Shown one piece after another: positions 33,931-42,550 of a stretch of DNA of 64,000 nt. The position numbers were made by a program, and so were the translations under genes. The notes beneath the pieces were generated by a model that saw only the letters and a program-made list of their open reading frames with translations, was not told where the DNA came from and searched no databases. Source of the DNA: Gaiella sp038230035 (GTDB lineage: Bacteria > Actinomycetota > Thermoleophilia > Gaiellales > Gaiellaceae); assembly GCA_038230035.1 (NCBI GenBank), contig JBBRNX010000016.1:1-64000 (forward strand). Direction: 5' to 3'. How positions within the stretch are numbered: the first letter of the stretch is position 1; each line of letters starts with the position of its first letter.

Positions 33931-34519
33931 AGAGCTCCTTCAGCTTGTCTTGGGCACGGGCCTGCACGTCGTGGTAGAGCGAACCGCCGTGGGCGTCGAT
34001 GCCGACGATCAGCGGCCCGAAGTCCTTGACACGGAACTTCCAGAGGCACTCGGGCATCAGCTCCTCCCACATCACCTCTTCGATCTCCTCGATCTGCGTC
34101 GTCTCGAGCGCGGCCGCTCCGCCGACGATCGCGAAGTAGACCATCCCGAGCCGCCGCATCGGCTCGATCGCCTCGTCGGGGAAGCCGCCCTTGCCGCAGA
34201 TCGCACGCACGCCGTACTGCTCGCCGAGCGGCTCGGTGAAGCGCACCATCCGCGCGGACGTGGTCGTGCCGATGCAGACCTTCTCGTACTTTCCCCTGCC
34301 TTCAGAATCAGTGCCGAGCTTCCGCACGCCGGGCGCCGTGTGGAGGAGGAACGCGCCAGTGAGATCCATCGGCGACTCGACACCCTCGTCGAAGATCCGG
34401 ATCTGCGTCCGGTCGCGGATCCCGATGATGTGCCCCTGCACCGTGACCTCATCGCCTGCGCGCAGCTTCAGGATCTCGGCCGGATCGGTGATCGGGAACG
34501 TGACCTCGTGGCTGGCCAT
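33917..34519 (-). CDS. Fumarate hydratase class I / tartrate dehydratase, beta subunit
   Basis: From ATG 34519 the product is 200 residues. It has GTTTSARM for the C-terminal substrate site, AICGKGGFPDEAIEPMRRLGMVYFAIVGGAAAL and the family ending SLYHDV. It forms a split Fe-S hydratase with the alpha subunit. Its ATG overlaps the alpha stop (TGATG). Fumarate is the default substrate, but placement just ahead of comA makes another substrate possible. Confidence 0.92.
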   Translation of the reverse strand: MASHEVTFPITDPAEILKLRAGDEVTVQGHIIGIRDRTQIRIFDEGVESPMDLTGAFLLHTAPGVRKLGTDSEGRGKYEKVCIGTTTSARMVRFTEPLGEQYGVRAICGKGGFPDEAIEPMRRLGMVYFAIVGGAAALETTQIEEIEEVMWEELMPECLWKFRVKDFGPLIVGIDAHGGSLYHDVQARAQDKLKELYARL

Positions 34520-35418
34520 CAAAACTCCCGGTCGAAGTCGATGGTGCCGTCGGCTGCAATGTGGGCCGACGCGCGGCGCGCCGCCCAGCACTGGTAGTTC
34601 ACAGCCACCGGGTTCAGGGTCATGTGCGTGTCCGCGTGCTCGATGTGACACTGCAGGACCGTGACGTCGCCGCCGAGGCCCATCGGGCCGATGCCGGTCT
34701 CGTTGAGCAGCCCGTAGAGCTCGTCCTCGAGCTCCGCGACGATCGGATCGGAGTTTCGCGTACCCACCGGCCGCGCAATGGCCTCTTTCGCGAGGTACAT
34801 GGCGTAGTCGGCCGAGCCGCCGATGCCGACACCCACGATTCCCGGCGGGCACGGCTTCCCGCCTGCCCCGACGATGGACTCGAGCACGAACTGCTTGATC
34901 CCCTTCACGCCGTCGGCGGGCACGCACATCTTCAGGAAGCTCATGTTCTCGGAGCCTGAGCCCTTCGGTACGCACTTCACGTCGAGCCCGTCCCAGTCCG
35001 GGATGAACTCCCAGTGCACGATCGGCAGGCGGTAGCCGATGTTCGGCCCGGTGTTCTCGCGCGTGATCGTGTGCACGGCGTTCGAGCGCAACGGATGCTC
35101 GATCGTTGCGCGCGCCGTTCCCGCCTTCAGCGACGCGTAGATCCGCGCCGGATGAAGCGGGAAGTGCTCGCCGACACGGCAGGTGTAGACGGCGATACCG
35201 GTGTCCTGGCAGACAAGGTTCTTCTGCTCGTCCGCGATCGACACGTTCTTGTGAATGATGTCGAGCACCCGTATGCCCGTCACCGAGGTCTCACGGTCAC
35301 GCGCTGCGGCAAGCGCATCGCGGAGATCCTGCGGGATGTCCTTCAGCGCCCAGACATAGAGGTGCGCTGCCGCATCCTCGACGGCTCCTGCCAGATCTGT
35401 GGTCACTGCGGTGCTCAT
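34519..35418 (-). CDS. Fumarate hydratase class I / tartrate dehydratase, alpha subunit
   Basis: From ATG 35418 the 299-residue protein has the three probable [4Fe-4S] ligands: Cys70 in LVCQDTG, Cys190 in KPCPPGIVGVGIGG and Cys277 in NYQCWAARR. It also has RENTGPNIGYRLP and KGSGSENMSFLKM. It is oxygen-sensitive in most members. It overlaps the flavoprotein gene upstream by ATGA. Confidence 0.93.
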   Translation of the reverse strand: MSTAVTTDLAGAVEDAAAHLYVWALKDIPQDLRDALAAARDRETSVTGIRVLDIIHKNVSIADEQKNLVCQDTGIAVYTCRVGEHFPLHPARIYASLKAGTARATIEHPLRSNAVHTITRENTGPNIGYRLPIVHWEFIPDWDGLDVKCVPKGSGSENMSFLKMCVPADGVKGIKQFVLESIVGAGGKPCPPGIVGVGIGGSADYAMYLAKEAIARPVGTRNSDPIVAELEDELYGLLNETGIGPMGLGGDVTVLQCHIEHADTHMTLNPVAVNYQCWAARRASAHIAADGTIDFDREF

Positions 35419-36620
35419 ACGCTCGCCCTTTCCGCTGCAACTCGTCCGGCGCGACGGCCGAACACGCAGCACTCGAGCAGGGAGTTTCCCATCATCCGGT
35501 TGCGGCCGTGTGTCCCACCCGCGATCTCGCCACAGGCGAACAGGCCGTCGAGCGTCGTCTCGCCGTGCTCGTCGATCACGAGACCGCCGTTCTGGTAGTG
35601 GAGCACGGGGTACGTGTAGAGCTTCTCGCGCAACGGGTCGATGCCCCCGGCTCGGTACCGCCGAAGCATGTACGGGAGCGACACGTCTGCGTCGGCCTCG
35701 GGAATCCTGGTCGTATCGAGCCACACTGCCGGGCGCCCGTCCTCCGTCGTCACACCCCGCCCAGCTTCGACCTCGTCGAAGATCGCCTGCGACACCGCGT
35801 CGCGCGGTCCGAGTGAGTCGGTGAACTCCTCACCATCCGCATTGAGCAGCACCGCACCGTACGCGCGCGTCGTCTCGGGAATCGAGTACCCCTGCATCGT
35901 CGCCGGCCAGGCGCCGCCGTTCGGGTGGTACTGGAGCGCGTCGAGGTCGCGCGCCTCGGCGCCAAGGTCGAGCGCGATCTTCGTCACCTCGCCCGTCGCG
36001 TTCGGATGGTTCGTCGAGAGCTCTCCGCGAGTTTCCGCCTCCGCAAAGCAGCGGCCGCCAGCCGCCAGGACGACCGTGCCGGCGTCGATCTGTACCGACT
36101 CGCCGCCCTTTGTCGAGCACGTGGCACGCCAGCCGTTCTCCACCGGCTCGAGGGCCACGAGCGGGTGGTTGGGCAACTCCGCGCCACCGCCGGCCTCGAA
36201 CCCTTCGCGCAGCGCCTTCGTGATGGCATGGCCGGTGCGGTCGCCGACCTGCAACAGCCGCTTGCGCGACGCACCGCCGCAGCGGGCGAGTCTGTAGCCG
36301 CCGTTCTCATGGTTGAACTCGACGCCGAGCTCTTCGAGCCAGTGAATCGCAGACGGCGCCTCGGACGTCAAAACCTCAACAAGACGCTGATTCGCGGTCT
36401 CGTGCGAGCTCTTCCAGACGTCGGCCGCATGCAGCTCGGGTGAGTCGTCCTCTCCGAACGCTGCCTGAATGCCGCCCTGCGCTTTCGCAGAGTTGCACGC
36501 CTGGATCGAACCTTTCGTCGCAAGGGCCACACGCGCACCGGCTGTCTCGGCGGAAAGCGCCGCGGCGAGACCGGAAGCACCGCTCCCGATCACGAGGACA
36601 TCGAACGATTGGCGGGCCAT
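35415..36620 (-). CDS. FAD-binding flavoprotein of the fumarate reductase/succinate dehydrogenase family (short form)
   Basis: From ATG 36620 the 401-residue protein has DVLVIGSGASGLAAAL, NSAKAQGGIQAAFG, the Arg-containing PETTRAYGAVLLN, LHYQNGGLVIDEHG and GLFACGEIAGGTHGRNRMMGNSL. It lacks the C-terminal domain of SdhA, FrdA and L-aspartate oxidase, and no iron-sulfur partner gene lies nearby. It heads the operon with split fumarase and ComA. It may be a soluble fumarate-reductase-like or oxidase-like enzyme, possibly acting on a sulfonated or other C3/C4 acid (inference). Confidence 0.87.
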   Translation of the reverse strand: MARQSFDVLVIGSGASGLAAALSAETAGARVALATKGSIQACNSAKAQGGIQAAFGEDDSPELHAADVWKSSHETANQRLVEVLTSEAPSAIHWLEELGVEFNHENGGYRLARCGGASRKRLLQVGDRTGHAITKALREGFEAGGGAELPNHPLVALEPVENGWRATCSTKGGESVQIDAGTVVLAAGGRCFAEAETRGELSTNHPNATGEVTKIALDLGAEARDLDALQYHPNGGAWPATMQGYSIPETTRAYGAVLLNADGEEFTDSLGPRDAVSQAIFDEVEAGRGVTTEDGRPAVWLDTTRIPEADADVSLPYMLRRYRAGGIDPLREKLYTYPVLHYQNGGLVIDEHGETTLDGLFACGEIAGGTHGRNRMMGNSLLECCVFGRRAGRVAAERASV

Positions 36621-36780
36621 CGCGCTCAGAGTACCAGCCGAAACGCTAATCCTCACGATTATCAGACCTTATTCGACGGGGCAACGACGCGACCGTCCCG
36701 CAGGCTTCGCCATACTTCCCGCGAACGTACTCCCGGGGGCGGGCAGGCCCTCCAGCCACCGAACGAAAGGGACTACCCCC

Positions 36781-37029
36781 GTGAACACACGCTCGCCACT
36801 CGTTGCCGGCCTCGTCGCCGTAGCCGGCGTTGCACTTATCATCATCGCGATCGTCTATTGGGCGGAGCCCGCAAGCTCGCTTCCGTCGTTCTTCCCGGGT
36901 CACGTCGGCAAGCAGGCAGCTGAAGCCGGCCACCACCACGTCAAGCACGGCATCGCGGCGTTCTTCGTCGGCCTGGCCGCCCTCGTCTTCGCGTGGTTCC
37001 AGACGGGGAAGAAGAAGTCGGCTGCGTGA
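36781..37029 (+). CDS. Small two-helix membrane protein
   Basis: The 82-residue product starts at GTG 36781, preceded by GAAAGGGA. It has two hydrophobic segments (about 8-27 and 58-76) with a His-rich loop (GHHHVKHG) between them and a Lys-rich tail. It overlaps the start of uppP by GTGA, so it is probably co-expressed. I recognise no family. Confidence 0.65.
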   Translation: MNTRSPLVAGLVAVAGVALIIIAIVYWAEPASSLPSFFPGHVGKQAAEAGHHHVKHGIAAFFVGLAALVFAWFQTGKKKSAA

Positions 37030-37898
37030 TCGTCGCCTCGCTGATCTCCTACGCGCAGGCGATCGTGCTCGGCTTGCTCCAGGGCGTCTCGGAGCTCTTC
37101 CCGATCTCGAGCCTCGGGCACAGCGTGATCCTGCCGAGGCTCCTCGGGTGGAACATCCACCAGAACGACCCGTACTTCCTCTCGTTTCTGGTCGCGACCC
37201 ACCTCGCCACGGCGATCGTTCTGCTGCTGTTCTTCTGGCGTGACTGGGTGAGGATCGTGAAAGGGATGGGCCGCAGCCTGCGTGACCGCGGCATCGCGCC
37301 CGACGACCACGATGCCAAGCTCGGCTGGCTGCTCGTGGTCGGCACCATCCCGGCCGGCATTCTCGGGCTTCTGCTCGAACACTCGCTGCGCCGTGTGTTC
37401 GCTTCGGCCGAATCGGCGGCGATCTTCCTGATGCTGAACGGCTTCCTGCTCTACGGCGCCGAACGGCTCCGCCGCCGCGCACCCCAGACTGAGGGCGACG
37501 ACGACGCGCGTCTTGCGAAGCAACTCGGTTTCCCGGCCGCCTTCGGGATCGGGGCTGCGCAGGCGCTCGCACTGATCCCCGGCTTCTCTCGTGCAGGCGC
37601 GACGATGGGCGGGGGCCTGCTCGCCGGACTATCGAACCGCGACGCAGCCCGCTTCACGTTCCTCCTCGCGACACCGATCATCGGAGCGGCAGCGATCCTC
37701 AAGCTGCCCGAGCTCTTCGGCCCGAACGGCGACGGCGTGCGCGGCCAGGCGCTCGTCGGCTCGCTCTGCTCCGGAGTGACCGCGTACTTCGCGGTGCGCT
37801 TCCTGTTGCGCTTCTTCGAGACGAATCGCCTGACGCCGTTCGCGCTCTACTGCGGCATCGCAGGCGCGATCTGTGCTGCTGTGATCCCCTTCCTGTAG
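37026..37898 (+). CDS. uppP: Undecaprenyl-diphosphatase
   Basis: From GTG 37026 the product is 290 residues with about eight membrane segments. The two catalytic blocks are GVSELFPISSLGHSVIL (about 19-35) and PGFSRAGATMGGGLLAGL. It recycles the carrier lipid for cell wall and glycan synthesis. The first block reads SSLGH rather than the more common SS(S/T)GH. Co-expression with the small upstream membrane protein is likely. Confidence 0.93.
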   Translation: MIVASLISYAQAIVLGLLQGVSELFPISSLGHSVILPRLLGWNIHQNDPYFLSFLVATHLATAIVLLLFFWRDWVRIVKGMGRSLRDRGIAPDDHDAKLGWLLVVGTIPAGILGLLLEHSLRRVFASAESAAIFLMLNGFLLYGAERLRRRAPQTEGDDDARLAKQLGFPAAFGIGAAQALALIPGFSRAGATMGGGLLAGLSNRDAARFTFLLATPIIGAAAILKLPELFGPNGDGVRGQALVGSLCSGVTAYFAVRFLLRFFETNRLTPFALYCGIAGAICAAVIPFL

Positions 37899-37955
37899 CC
37901 GGACGTTTTCCACCCCGAGATAGGCGTTCGAGCCTGACGTGGCTACACTTGTGCG

Positions 37956-38342
37956 ATGGCAACCCTGTCAGACGTCATGCGCACGGAGTTCATCACCGTT
38001 GCGCCCGAGGACACGCTCGGCGAGGTCGCGGAGAAGATGACCGCGCTGAATGTCGGCTCGGTCGTCGTCAAGGACTTCGGGACGCTGATCGGCATCCTCA
38101 CGGAGCGCGATCTGCTGAAGGCGATGGCAGCACGCGTCCATTCGAGCGAGGCGCGGGTCAGGCAGTTCATGACCCTTGACCCTGTTACCGCGGCGCCCGA
38201 GATGGACTGCGAGGAAGCCGAGCAGCTGATGCTCGACCGCGGCTTCCGGCACCTGCCGATCGTCGAAGGCACCGACGTGCTCGGCGTCGTCAGCCTACGG
38301 CGGGTCGTCGCGGCCACGAAGACCGCTGCCGCTAGTACCTAG
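37956..38342 (+). CDS. Two-CBS-domain protein
   Basis: The 128-residue protein is a tandem pair of CBS motifs: VMRTEFITVAPEDTLGEVAEKM to GILTERDLLKAM, then FMTLDPVTAAPEM to GVVSLRRVV. CBS pairs bind adenosyl nucleotides and regulate partner proteins. A TACACT hexamer ends 8 bp before the ATG and may be a -10 box giving a very short leader. No partner domain is fused. Confidence 0.92.
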   Translation: MATLSDVMRTEFITVAPEDTLGEVAEKMTALNVGSVVVKDFGTLIGILTERDLLKAMAARVHSSEARVRQFMTLDPVTAAPEMDCEEAEQLMLDRGFRHLPIVEGTDVLGVVSLRRVVAATKTAAAST

Positions 38343-38345
38343 CGT

Positions 38346-38786
38346 CTAACCGCAGGCCGACACGAAGCCGGCGGTGAACGCCGTGCCCGCCTGCGAGACG
38401 GTGAGATGCAGTCTGCGTACGACGCGCACGGCCTGGGCATTCGAGCGCAGCGCGGCCATGACCTGCGCACGCGTCCCGGCGACGTCGAGCAAGGCGAGAG
38501 CACACATGGTCTTGTGGCGAGCCCCGGTGATCCAGCCGAGGGAGTAGACGTAGCGGAGCGCCGGCAGGCGATAGGGCGCTCTGGCATAGGCAGCCCGCGT
38601 GTCCGGCCCCGTGACGCCGGCCCTGCGCCCCTGGACAACGGCTTGCGATACGGCGACCGTGTTCGAGGTCACGAGGCGATCGGCCACGCGCTGCTGCAAC
38701 GTCCCGAGCGACGTGGCGAAGAGCGAGACCATCGCTGTCAGCGTTGCGAATTCGACCACCCGCACATCGTCCCGTTGGCTCGGCAT
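38346..38786 (-). CDS. Hypothetical protein with N-terminal hydrophobic segment
   Basis: The 146-residue protein has a hydrophobic stretch (about residues 11-30) followed by an Ala/Arg/Val-rich region (RLPALRYVYSLGWITGARHKTMCALALLD). I recognise no family. Codon use is like the neighbours. It lies alone between the convergent CBS gene and the LysR gene, in the same direction as the latter. It is probably exported or anchored, but this is uncertain. Confidence 0.5.
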   Translation of the reverse strand: MPSQRDDVRVVEFATLTAMVSLFATSLGTLQQRVADRLVTSNTVAVSQAVVQGRRAGVTGPDTRAAYARAPYRLPALRYVYSLGWITGARHKTMCALALLDVAGTRAQVMAALRSNAQAVRVVRRLHLTVSQAGTAFTAGFVSACG

Positions 38787-38818
38787 GCCGTCAAGGGCGT
38801 CTCGTCAAGGCGCGGCGT

Positions 38819-39712
38819 TCAGCCGAGGCGTTCGCGGGCGAATGCGACGAACGCCTGCGCCGCGCGTGTGGGCACGCGACCGGTTCCGCGAGCCAGCGAG
38901 ATCGTGCGCCTGGCGTCCATCCCGGCCACCCTAGCCTCGGCGAGCGTCCCTGCCTCGAGCTCTCGTTCGATCGCGGCGCGCGAGATGAACGAGATCCCGT
39001 AGCCCGCCTGAACCGCACTGCGCACCGACTCCTGCAGGCCCAGCTCGAGCTTCACGTCGAGATCGCGAAGTCTCGTCCCCAGCCGGCGCAGCTCGTCCTC
39101 GACGACGAGCCGCACGCCGGCCCCCTCTTGCATCACGATCAGCGGCTCGCCACGGAGATCGTCGAGCTCGATGGTGCGACCCGCGAAGCGATGCCCGGGC
39201 GGGCAGGCGAGGATCACCTCGTCGCGCATGAACGGCTCGAACTGAACCGCGCGATGACGGCGCGCCGCGCCGACGATGCCGAGCTCGAGATCGCGATCGG
39301 CGACGAGCTGCACGACGGTTTGCGTGTCGTGGACTTGCAGCCCGACGCGAACATCCGGGTTTGCGCGTTGAAACTCGCCGAGCAGGAGAGGGACGACGAT
39401 CGCCGCCGGTCCCGTCGACGCGCCTATCGACAGCTCGCCGCTGATCGCGCCGTCACCTTCGGCCGCGACCTGGTCGAGTAGCTGCTCTTCCAGCTGCAGC
39501 ATGCGTTGCGCTCCTCGGTAGAGCCGCCAGCCCGCCTCGGTCGGCTCGACCCGCCGTCCGGAGCGATCGAGCAACTGCGTGTCGAGGCGCTTCTCGAGCG
39601 CGCGAACCTGAAGCGAGACCGCCGGCTGGGTGACACCGAGCCGCTCCGCAGCCTGCGAGAAGCTCTTGCGCTCGACAACGGCACAGAATGCAGCTAACTG
39701 GCGCGTATCCAT
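38819..39712 (-). CDS. LysR-family transcriptional regulator
   Basis: The 297-residue protein begins with a classic LysR helix-turn-helix (LAAFCAVVERKSFSQAAERLGVTQPAVSLQVRALEKRL), followed by the effector-binding domain (GELSIGASTGPAAIVVPLLL). Regulators of this type usually control a divergent neighbour, here the DUF354 gene that starts 12 bp away. The effector is not evident. Confidence 0.93.
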   Translation of the reverse strand: MDTRQLAAFCAVVERKSFSQAAERLGVTQPAVSLQVRALEKRLDTQLLDRSGRRVEPTEAGWRLYRGAQRMLQLEEQLLDQVAAEGDGAISGELSIGASTGPAAIVVPLLLGEFQRANPDVRVGLQVHDTQTVVQLVADRDLELGIVGAARRHRAVQFEPFMRDEVILACPPGHRFAGRTIELDDLRGEPLIVMQEGAGVRLVVEDELRRLGTRLRDLDVKLELGLQESVRSAVQAGYGISFISRAAIERELEAGTLAEARVAGMDARRTISLARGTGRVPTRAAQAFVAFARERLG

Positions 39713-39725
39713 AAGGACATATTAT
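39711..39725. promoter_or_regulatory. Possible LysR-type box between divergent starts
   Basis: ATAAGGACATATTAT contains interrupted dyad ATAA-N7-TTAT and fits the T-N11-A rule of LysR boxes. It spans the 11-bp gap and touches both start codons, so it could serve as operator for both genes. It is also the most AT-rich spot nearby and may simply be promoter sequence. Confidence 0.35.
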
Positions 39726-40740
39726 GGCTGGATACGCCATGCGTGTTTGGATCGACATCACCAACTCACCTCAGGTGCCGTTCTTTCGGCCGTTGATCGA
39801 CCTGCTGCACGGGCGCGGGCACGAGATCACCGTCAGCGCACGCGAGTACGCACAGACGCTCGAACTACTCGAGGACGCACGCATCCCGCATACGGTCGTC
39901 GGGCCTGCACACGGTGGCGCAAGCGCGTACGGGAAGGCCAAAGCGCTCGGCGGACGGCTCCGCGCGCTCCGCCGTTTCGCTCGCGGTCGCGGCTTCGACA
40001 GCGCGCTGTCGCACGCGTCACACGAGTTGCCGCTTGTTGCACGCTCGCTCCGGATTCCCTCGGCGTATGCCTTCGACTACGAGTTCGCCCGCCTCCAGCA
40101 CACGCTCGGCTGTAGCGCGGCGACGCGCGTGGTCGTGCCGGAGGCGATCCCCGCCGACCGACTACACCGACTCCGCGCGCCTGAGCGGAAGCTCCGCCGC
40201 TACCCGGGGCTGAAGGAGGAGTACTACCTGGGCACCTTCGAGCCGGATCCCGGAGTCCTCGACGCGCTCGGCGTCGATCGGTCGCGGGTTGTCGTCGTCG
40301 TGCGGACACCGCCTGACGTCTCGGTCTATCACCGCCACGGCAACAGGCTCTTCCCGGATGTTCTTCGGCGCTTGGGCGACGACCCCGGCGTTCACGCGGT
40401 CGTCTTACCACGGACAAGCGCGCAACGCGCCGCAATCAAAGCCCTGGAGCTGCCGTCGCTCATCGTTCCCACGCGGGCGATCGACGCGGCGAGTCTCGTC
40501 GCCCAGGCCGACCTCGTCGTCTCAGCCGGCGGCACGATGAACCGCGAGGCTGTTGCGCTCGGAGTGCCTGTCTACACGATCTTTGCGGGGACGCTCGGCG
40601 CCGTCGACGCCGGGCTCGAGCGCGACGACCGGCTACGCGGGCTCACATCCGTCGACGAGCTCCAGCTGCTCAAGCGAACGACTGGAGCCGATCGCGTTCG
40701 CCGCGACCCCGTCGTCCTCCTCGACCTCATGCTCGGCTGA
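39724..40740 (+). CDS. DUF354 family protein (MurG-like GT-B fold)
   Basis: The 338-residue protein (ATG 39724 or 39739) matches DUF354: MRVWIDITNSPQVPFFRPLI at the N-terminus, GHEITVSAREYAQTLELL, SHASHELPLVARSLRIP, and ADLVVSAGGTMNREAVALGVPVYTIFAG at the C-terminus. The last is a UDP-sugar-binding-like block of GT-B enzymes. Family members sit in glycan clusters but few have been characterised. It is divergent from the LysR regulator and convergent with uvrD2 (14-bp overlap). Confidence 0.87.
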   Translation: MAGYAMRVWIDITNSPQVPFFRPLIDLLHGRGHEITVSAREYAQTLELLEDARIPHTVVGPAHGGASAYGKAKALGGRLRALRRFARGRGFDSALSHASHELPLVARSLRIPSAYAFDYEFARLQHTLGCSAATRVVVPEAIPADRLHRLRAPERKLRRYPGLKEEYYLGTFEPDPGVLDALGVDRSRVVVVVRTPPDVSVYHRHGNRLFPDVLRRLGDDPGVHAVVLPRTSAQRAAIKALELPSLIVPTRAIDAASLVAQADLVVSAGGTMNREAVALGVPVYTIFAGTLGAVDAGLERDDRLRGLTSVDELQLLKRTTGADRVRRDPVVLLDLMLG

Positions 40741-42541
40741 GGACGGCGAGCACGGCGTCGCCGTAGCGTTCGAGCTTGGTCGGGCCGACGCCCGAGACAT
40801 GGCCGAGCTCGCCGATCGTCGCCGGCGCGAGCCGCTCGATCTCGGCCAGCGTGCTGTCGTGGAACACGACGTACGCCGGAACGCCGTCGGCCTTCGACCG
40901 CTCGAGCCGCCACTCGCGCAGCGCCTTGCCGAGCGGGCTGAGGTCTGCCGCGGCGACCTTCTCGCGCCGCGGGAGAACCGCCTCGGCCCCAAGCTCGCGC
41001 AGAAACCGACTGGGCTTCCCACTCCACGTCAGCGTGAGATGTGTCCGCGCGCGCGTGAGGCCGACGTAGAGAAGGCGCCGCTCCTCGTCGACATTGCCGC
41101 GCCGGATCGGTAGCTCGCCGTCCTCCAGCCGCGGCAGGAAGACGGCATCCCATTCGAGTCCCTTCGCACGGTGCAACGTCAGGAGATGGACGCCGGTCGC
41201 GACGCCCGAGCCGAACCGGCGTTCCAGCTCCGCTGCGAGCGCAGACACGTCGTCCAGGTGACTCGCGATCTCGACGACCCGCGCGAGGTCGCTCTGCCTG
41301 ACCTGCTCGCGTTCGCCGAGATCCTCGGGTGGCGATGGCTCCCAGCCAAGTGCTCGTGCCGCCTGGCGGACGACGTCTCCAGCCGGACCTTGTGCACCGC
41401 GGAGGCGCTTGAGCAGCGAGCGAGCGCCATCGCGCGCGAGCAGCGACGCGCCCTGAAACGGGATGCCGGCACCGTGAAGCACCTCTTCGATGTCGGCCGA
41501 GCGGGCGTTCGTGCGCACGAGGATCGCCTGTTCCTCGAGCGGGACGCCCTCGGAGTGCAAGGCGCGGATCGTCTCGACGATGCGCGTTCCCTCGTCAGCC
41601 CAGGATGCAAAGCCGATCAGCTGTGGTCCTGGACCTCCGGCGCGCGTTGGTGTGAGCGTCTTCGCCGCACCGCCGAGCTTCGGCACCAGCCTGTTCGCGA
41701 GGTCGAGAACCTGCGGCGTCGAGCGGTAGTTCTCCTCGAGCACGACGACCTGTGCGCGCCGGGCGAACGCAAGCAGATGCTCCGGACCGGCGCCGGTAAA
41801 GCCGTAGATCGACTGGTAGTCGTCGCCGACGGCGCACAGCTCGTCGCGGCCTCCGAGCCAGAGCTCGAGAAGCGATTGCTGGAGCGCGTTGACGTCCTGG
41901 TACTCGTCGACCGTGAACGCCCGGTACCGATCGCGGAATGTCGCCGCCGCCACGTCGTCCGTCTCGTAGAGCTCGACGGTCCGCGCGAGCAGATCCTCGA
42001 AATCGGTGAGCTTCGCGTCCGTCTTGCGCCGCTCGTAGTCGCGATAGACCCGGTACATGAGGTCGTGCGGCAGCGGCGGCGTGCGCTCCTGCGACGCGGC
42101 AAGGTACCGCTCCGGCGTGATGCGGCGGTTCTTCGCCCACTCGATCTCGGTCGCGAGGTCCCCAGCCGGCCTGAACCTGAACGCCCCGGGGAGTCCGTTC
42201 CCGATCTGGCGCAGCATGATCGCCTTCGAGGCGAGGATCTCGCCGACCGCATCCGGCCTGAAGTGACGTAGCTGCGCGAGCGCCGCCGAGTGGAAGGTGC
42301 TGGCGCGGACACCTTGCGCACCGAGTGCCGCGAGACGCGACCGCAGCTCGCCCGCCGCCTTGTCCGTAAAGGTCACGGCAAGGATCTCGCCGGCGGTGAA
42401 CGTCCCCGTGGCGACCTGGCTCGCGATGCGATACGTGACCGTGGTCGTCTTCCCGGTCCCGGCGCCGGCCAGGATGCAGACCGGCCCCGAAATGGTCTCC
42501 ACCGCACGCCTCTGCTCGGCGTTCAAGCGCTCGAGGTTCAT
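40727..42541 (-). CDS. uvrD2: UvrD/PcrA-like SF1 helicase with C-terminal HRDC domain (UvrD2 type)
   Basis: The 604-residue protein has Walker A AGAGTGKTTTV, the DEYQDVN box, VGDDYQSIYGFTGA, and LLTLHRAKGLEWDAVFLPRL. The C-terminal 80 residues (LREWRLERSKADGVPAYVVF to HVSGVGPTKLERYG) form an HRDC domain. This architecture is that of actinobacterial UvrD2, a 3'-5' DNA helicase in repair. It ends 14 bp inside the DUF354 gene on the opposite strand. Confidence 0.93.
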   Translation of the reverse strand: MNLERLNAEQRRAVETISGPVCILAGAGTGKTTTVTYRIASQVATGTFTAGEILAVTFTDKAAGELRSRLAALGAQGVRASTFHSAALAQLRHFRPDAVGEILASKAIMLRQIGNGLPGAFRFRPAGDLATEIEWAKNRRITPERYLAASQERTPPLPHDLMYRVYRDYERRKTDAKLTDFEDLLARTVELYETDDVAAATFRDRYRAFTVDEYQDVNALQQSLLELWLGGRDELCAVGDDYQSIYGFTGAGPEHLLAFARRAQVVVLEENYRSTPQVLDLANRLVPKLGGAAKTLTPTRAGGPGPQLIGFASWADEGTRIVETIRALHSEGVPLEEQAILVRTNARSADIEEVLHGAGIPFQGASLLARDGARSLLKRLRGAQGPAGDVVRQAARALGWEPSPPEDLGEREQVRQSDLARVVEIASHLDDVSALAAELERRFGSGVATGVHLLTLHRAKGLEWDAVFLPRLEDGELPIRRGNVDEERRLLYVGLTRARTHLTLTWSGKPSRFLRELGAEAVLPRREKVAAADLSPLGKALREWRLERSKADGVPAYVVFHDSTLAEIERLAPATIGELGHVSGVGPTKLERYGDAVLAVLSRA

Positions 42542-42550
42542 CGCTCCAGA

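Noticed and set aside
35415..36620. L-aspartate oxidase (nadB)
   Set aside because: The C-terminal domain is missing, nadA and nadC are not adjacent, and the gene is coupled to fumarase and comA.
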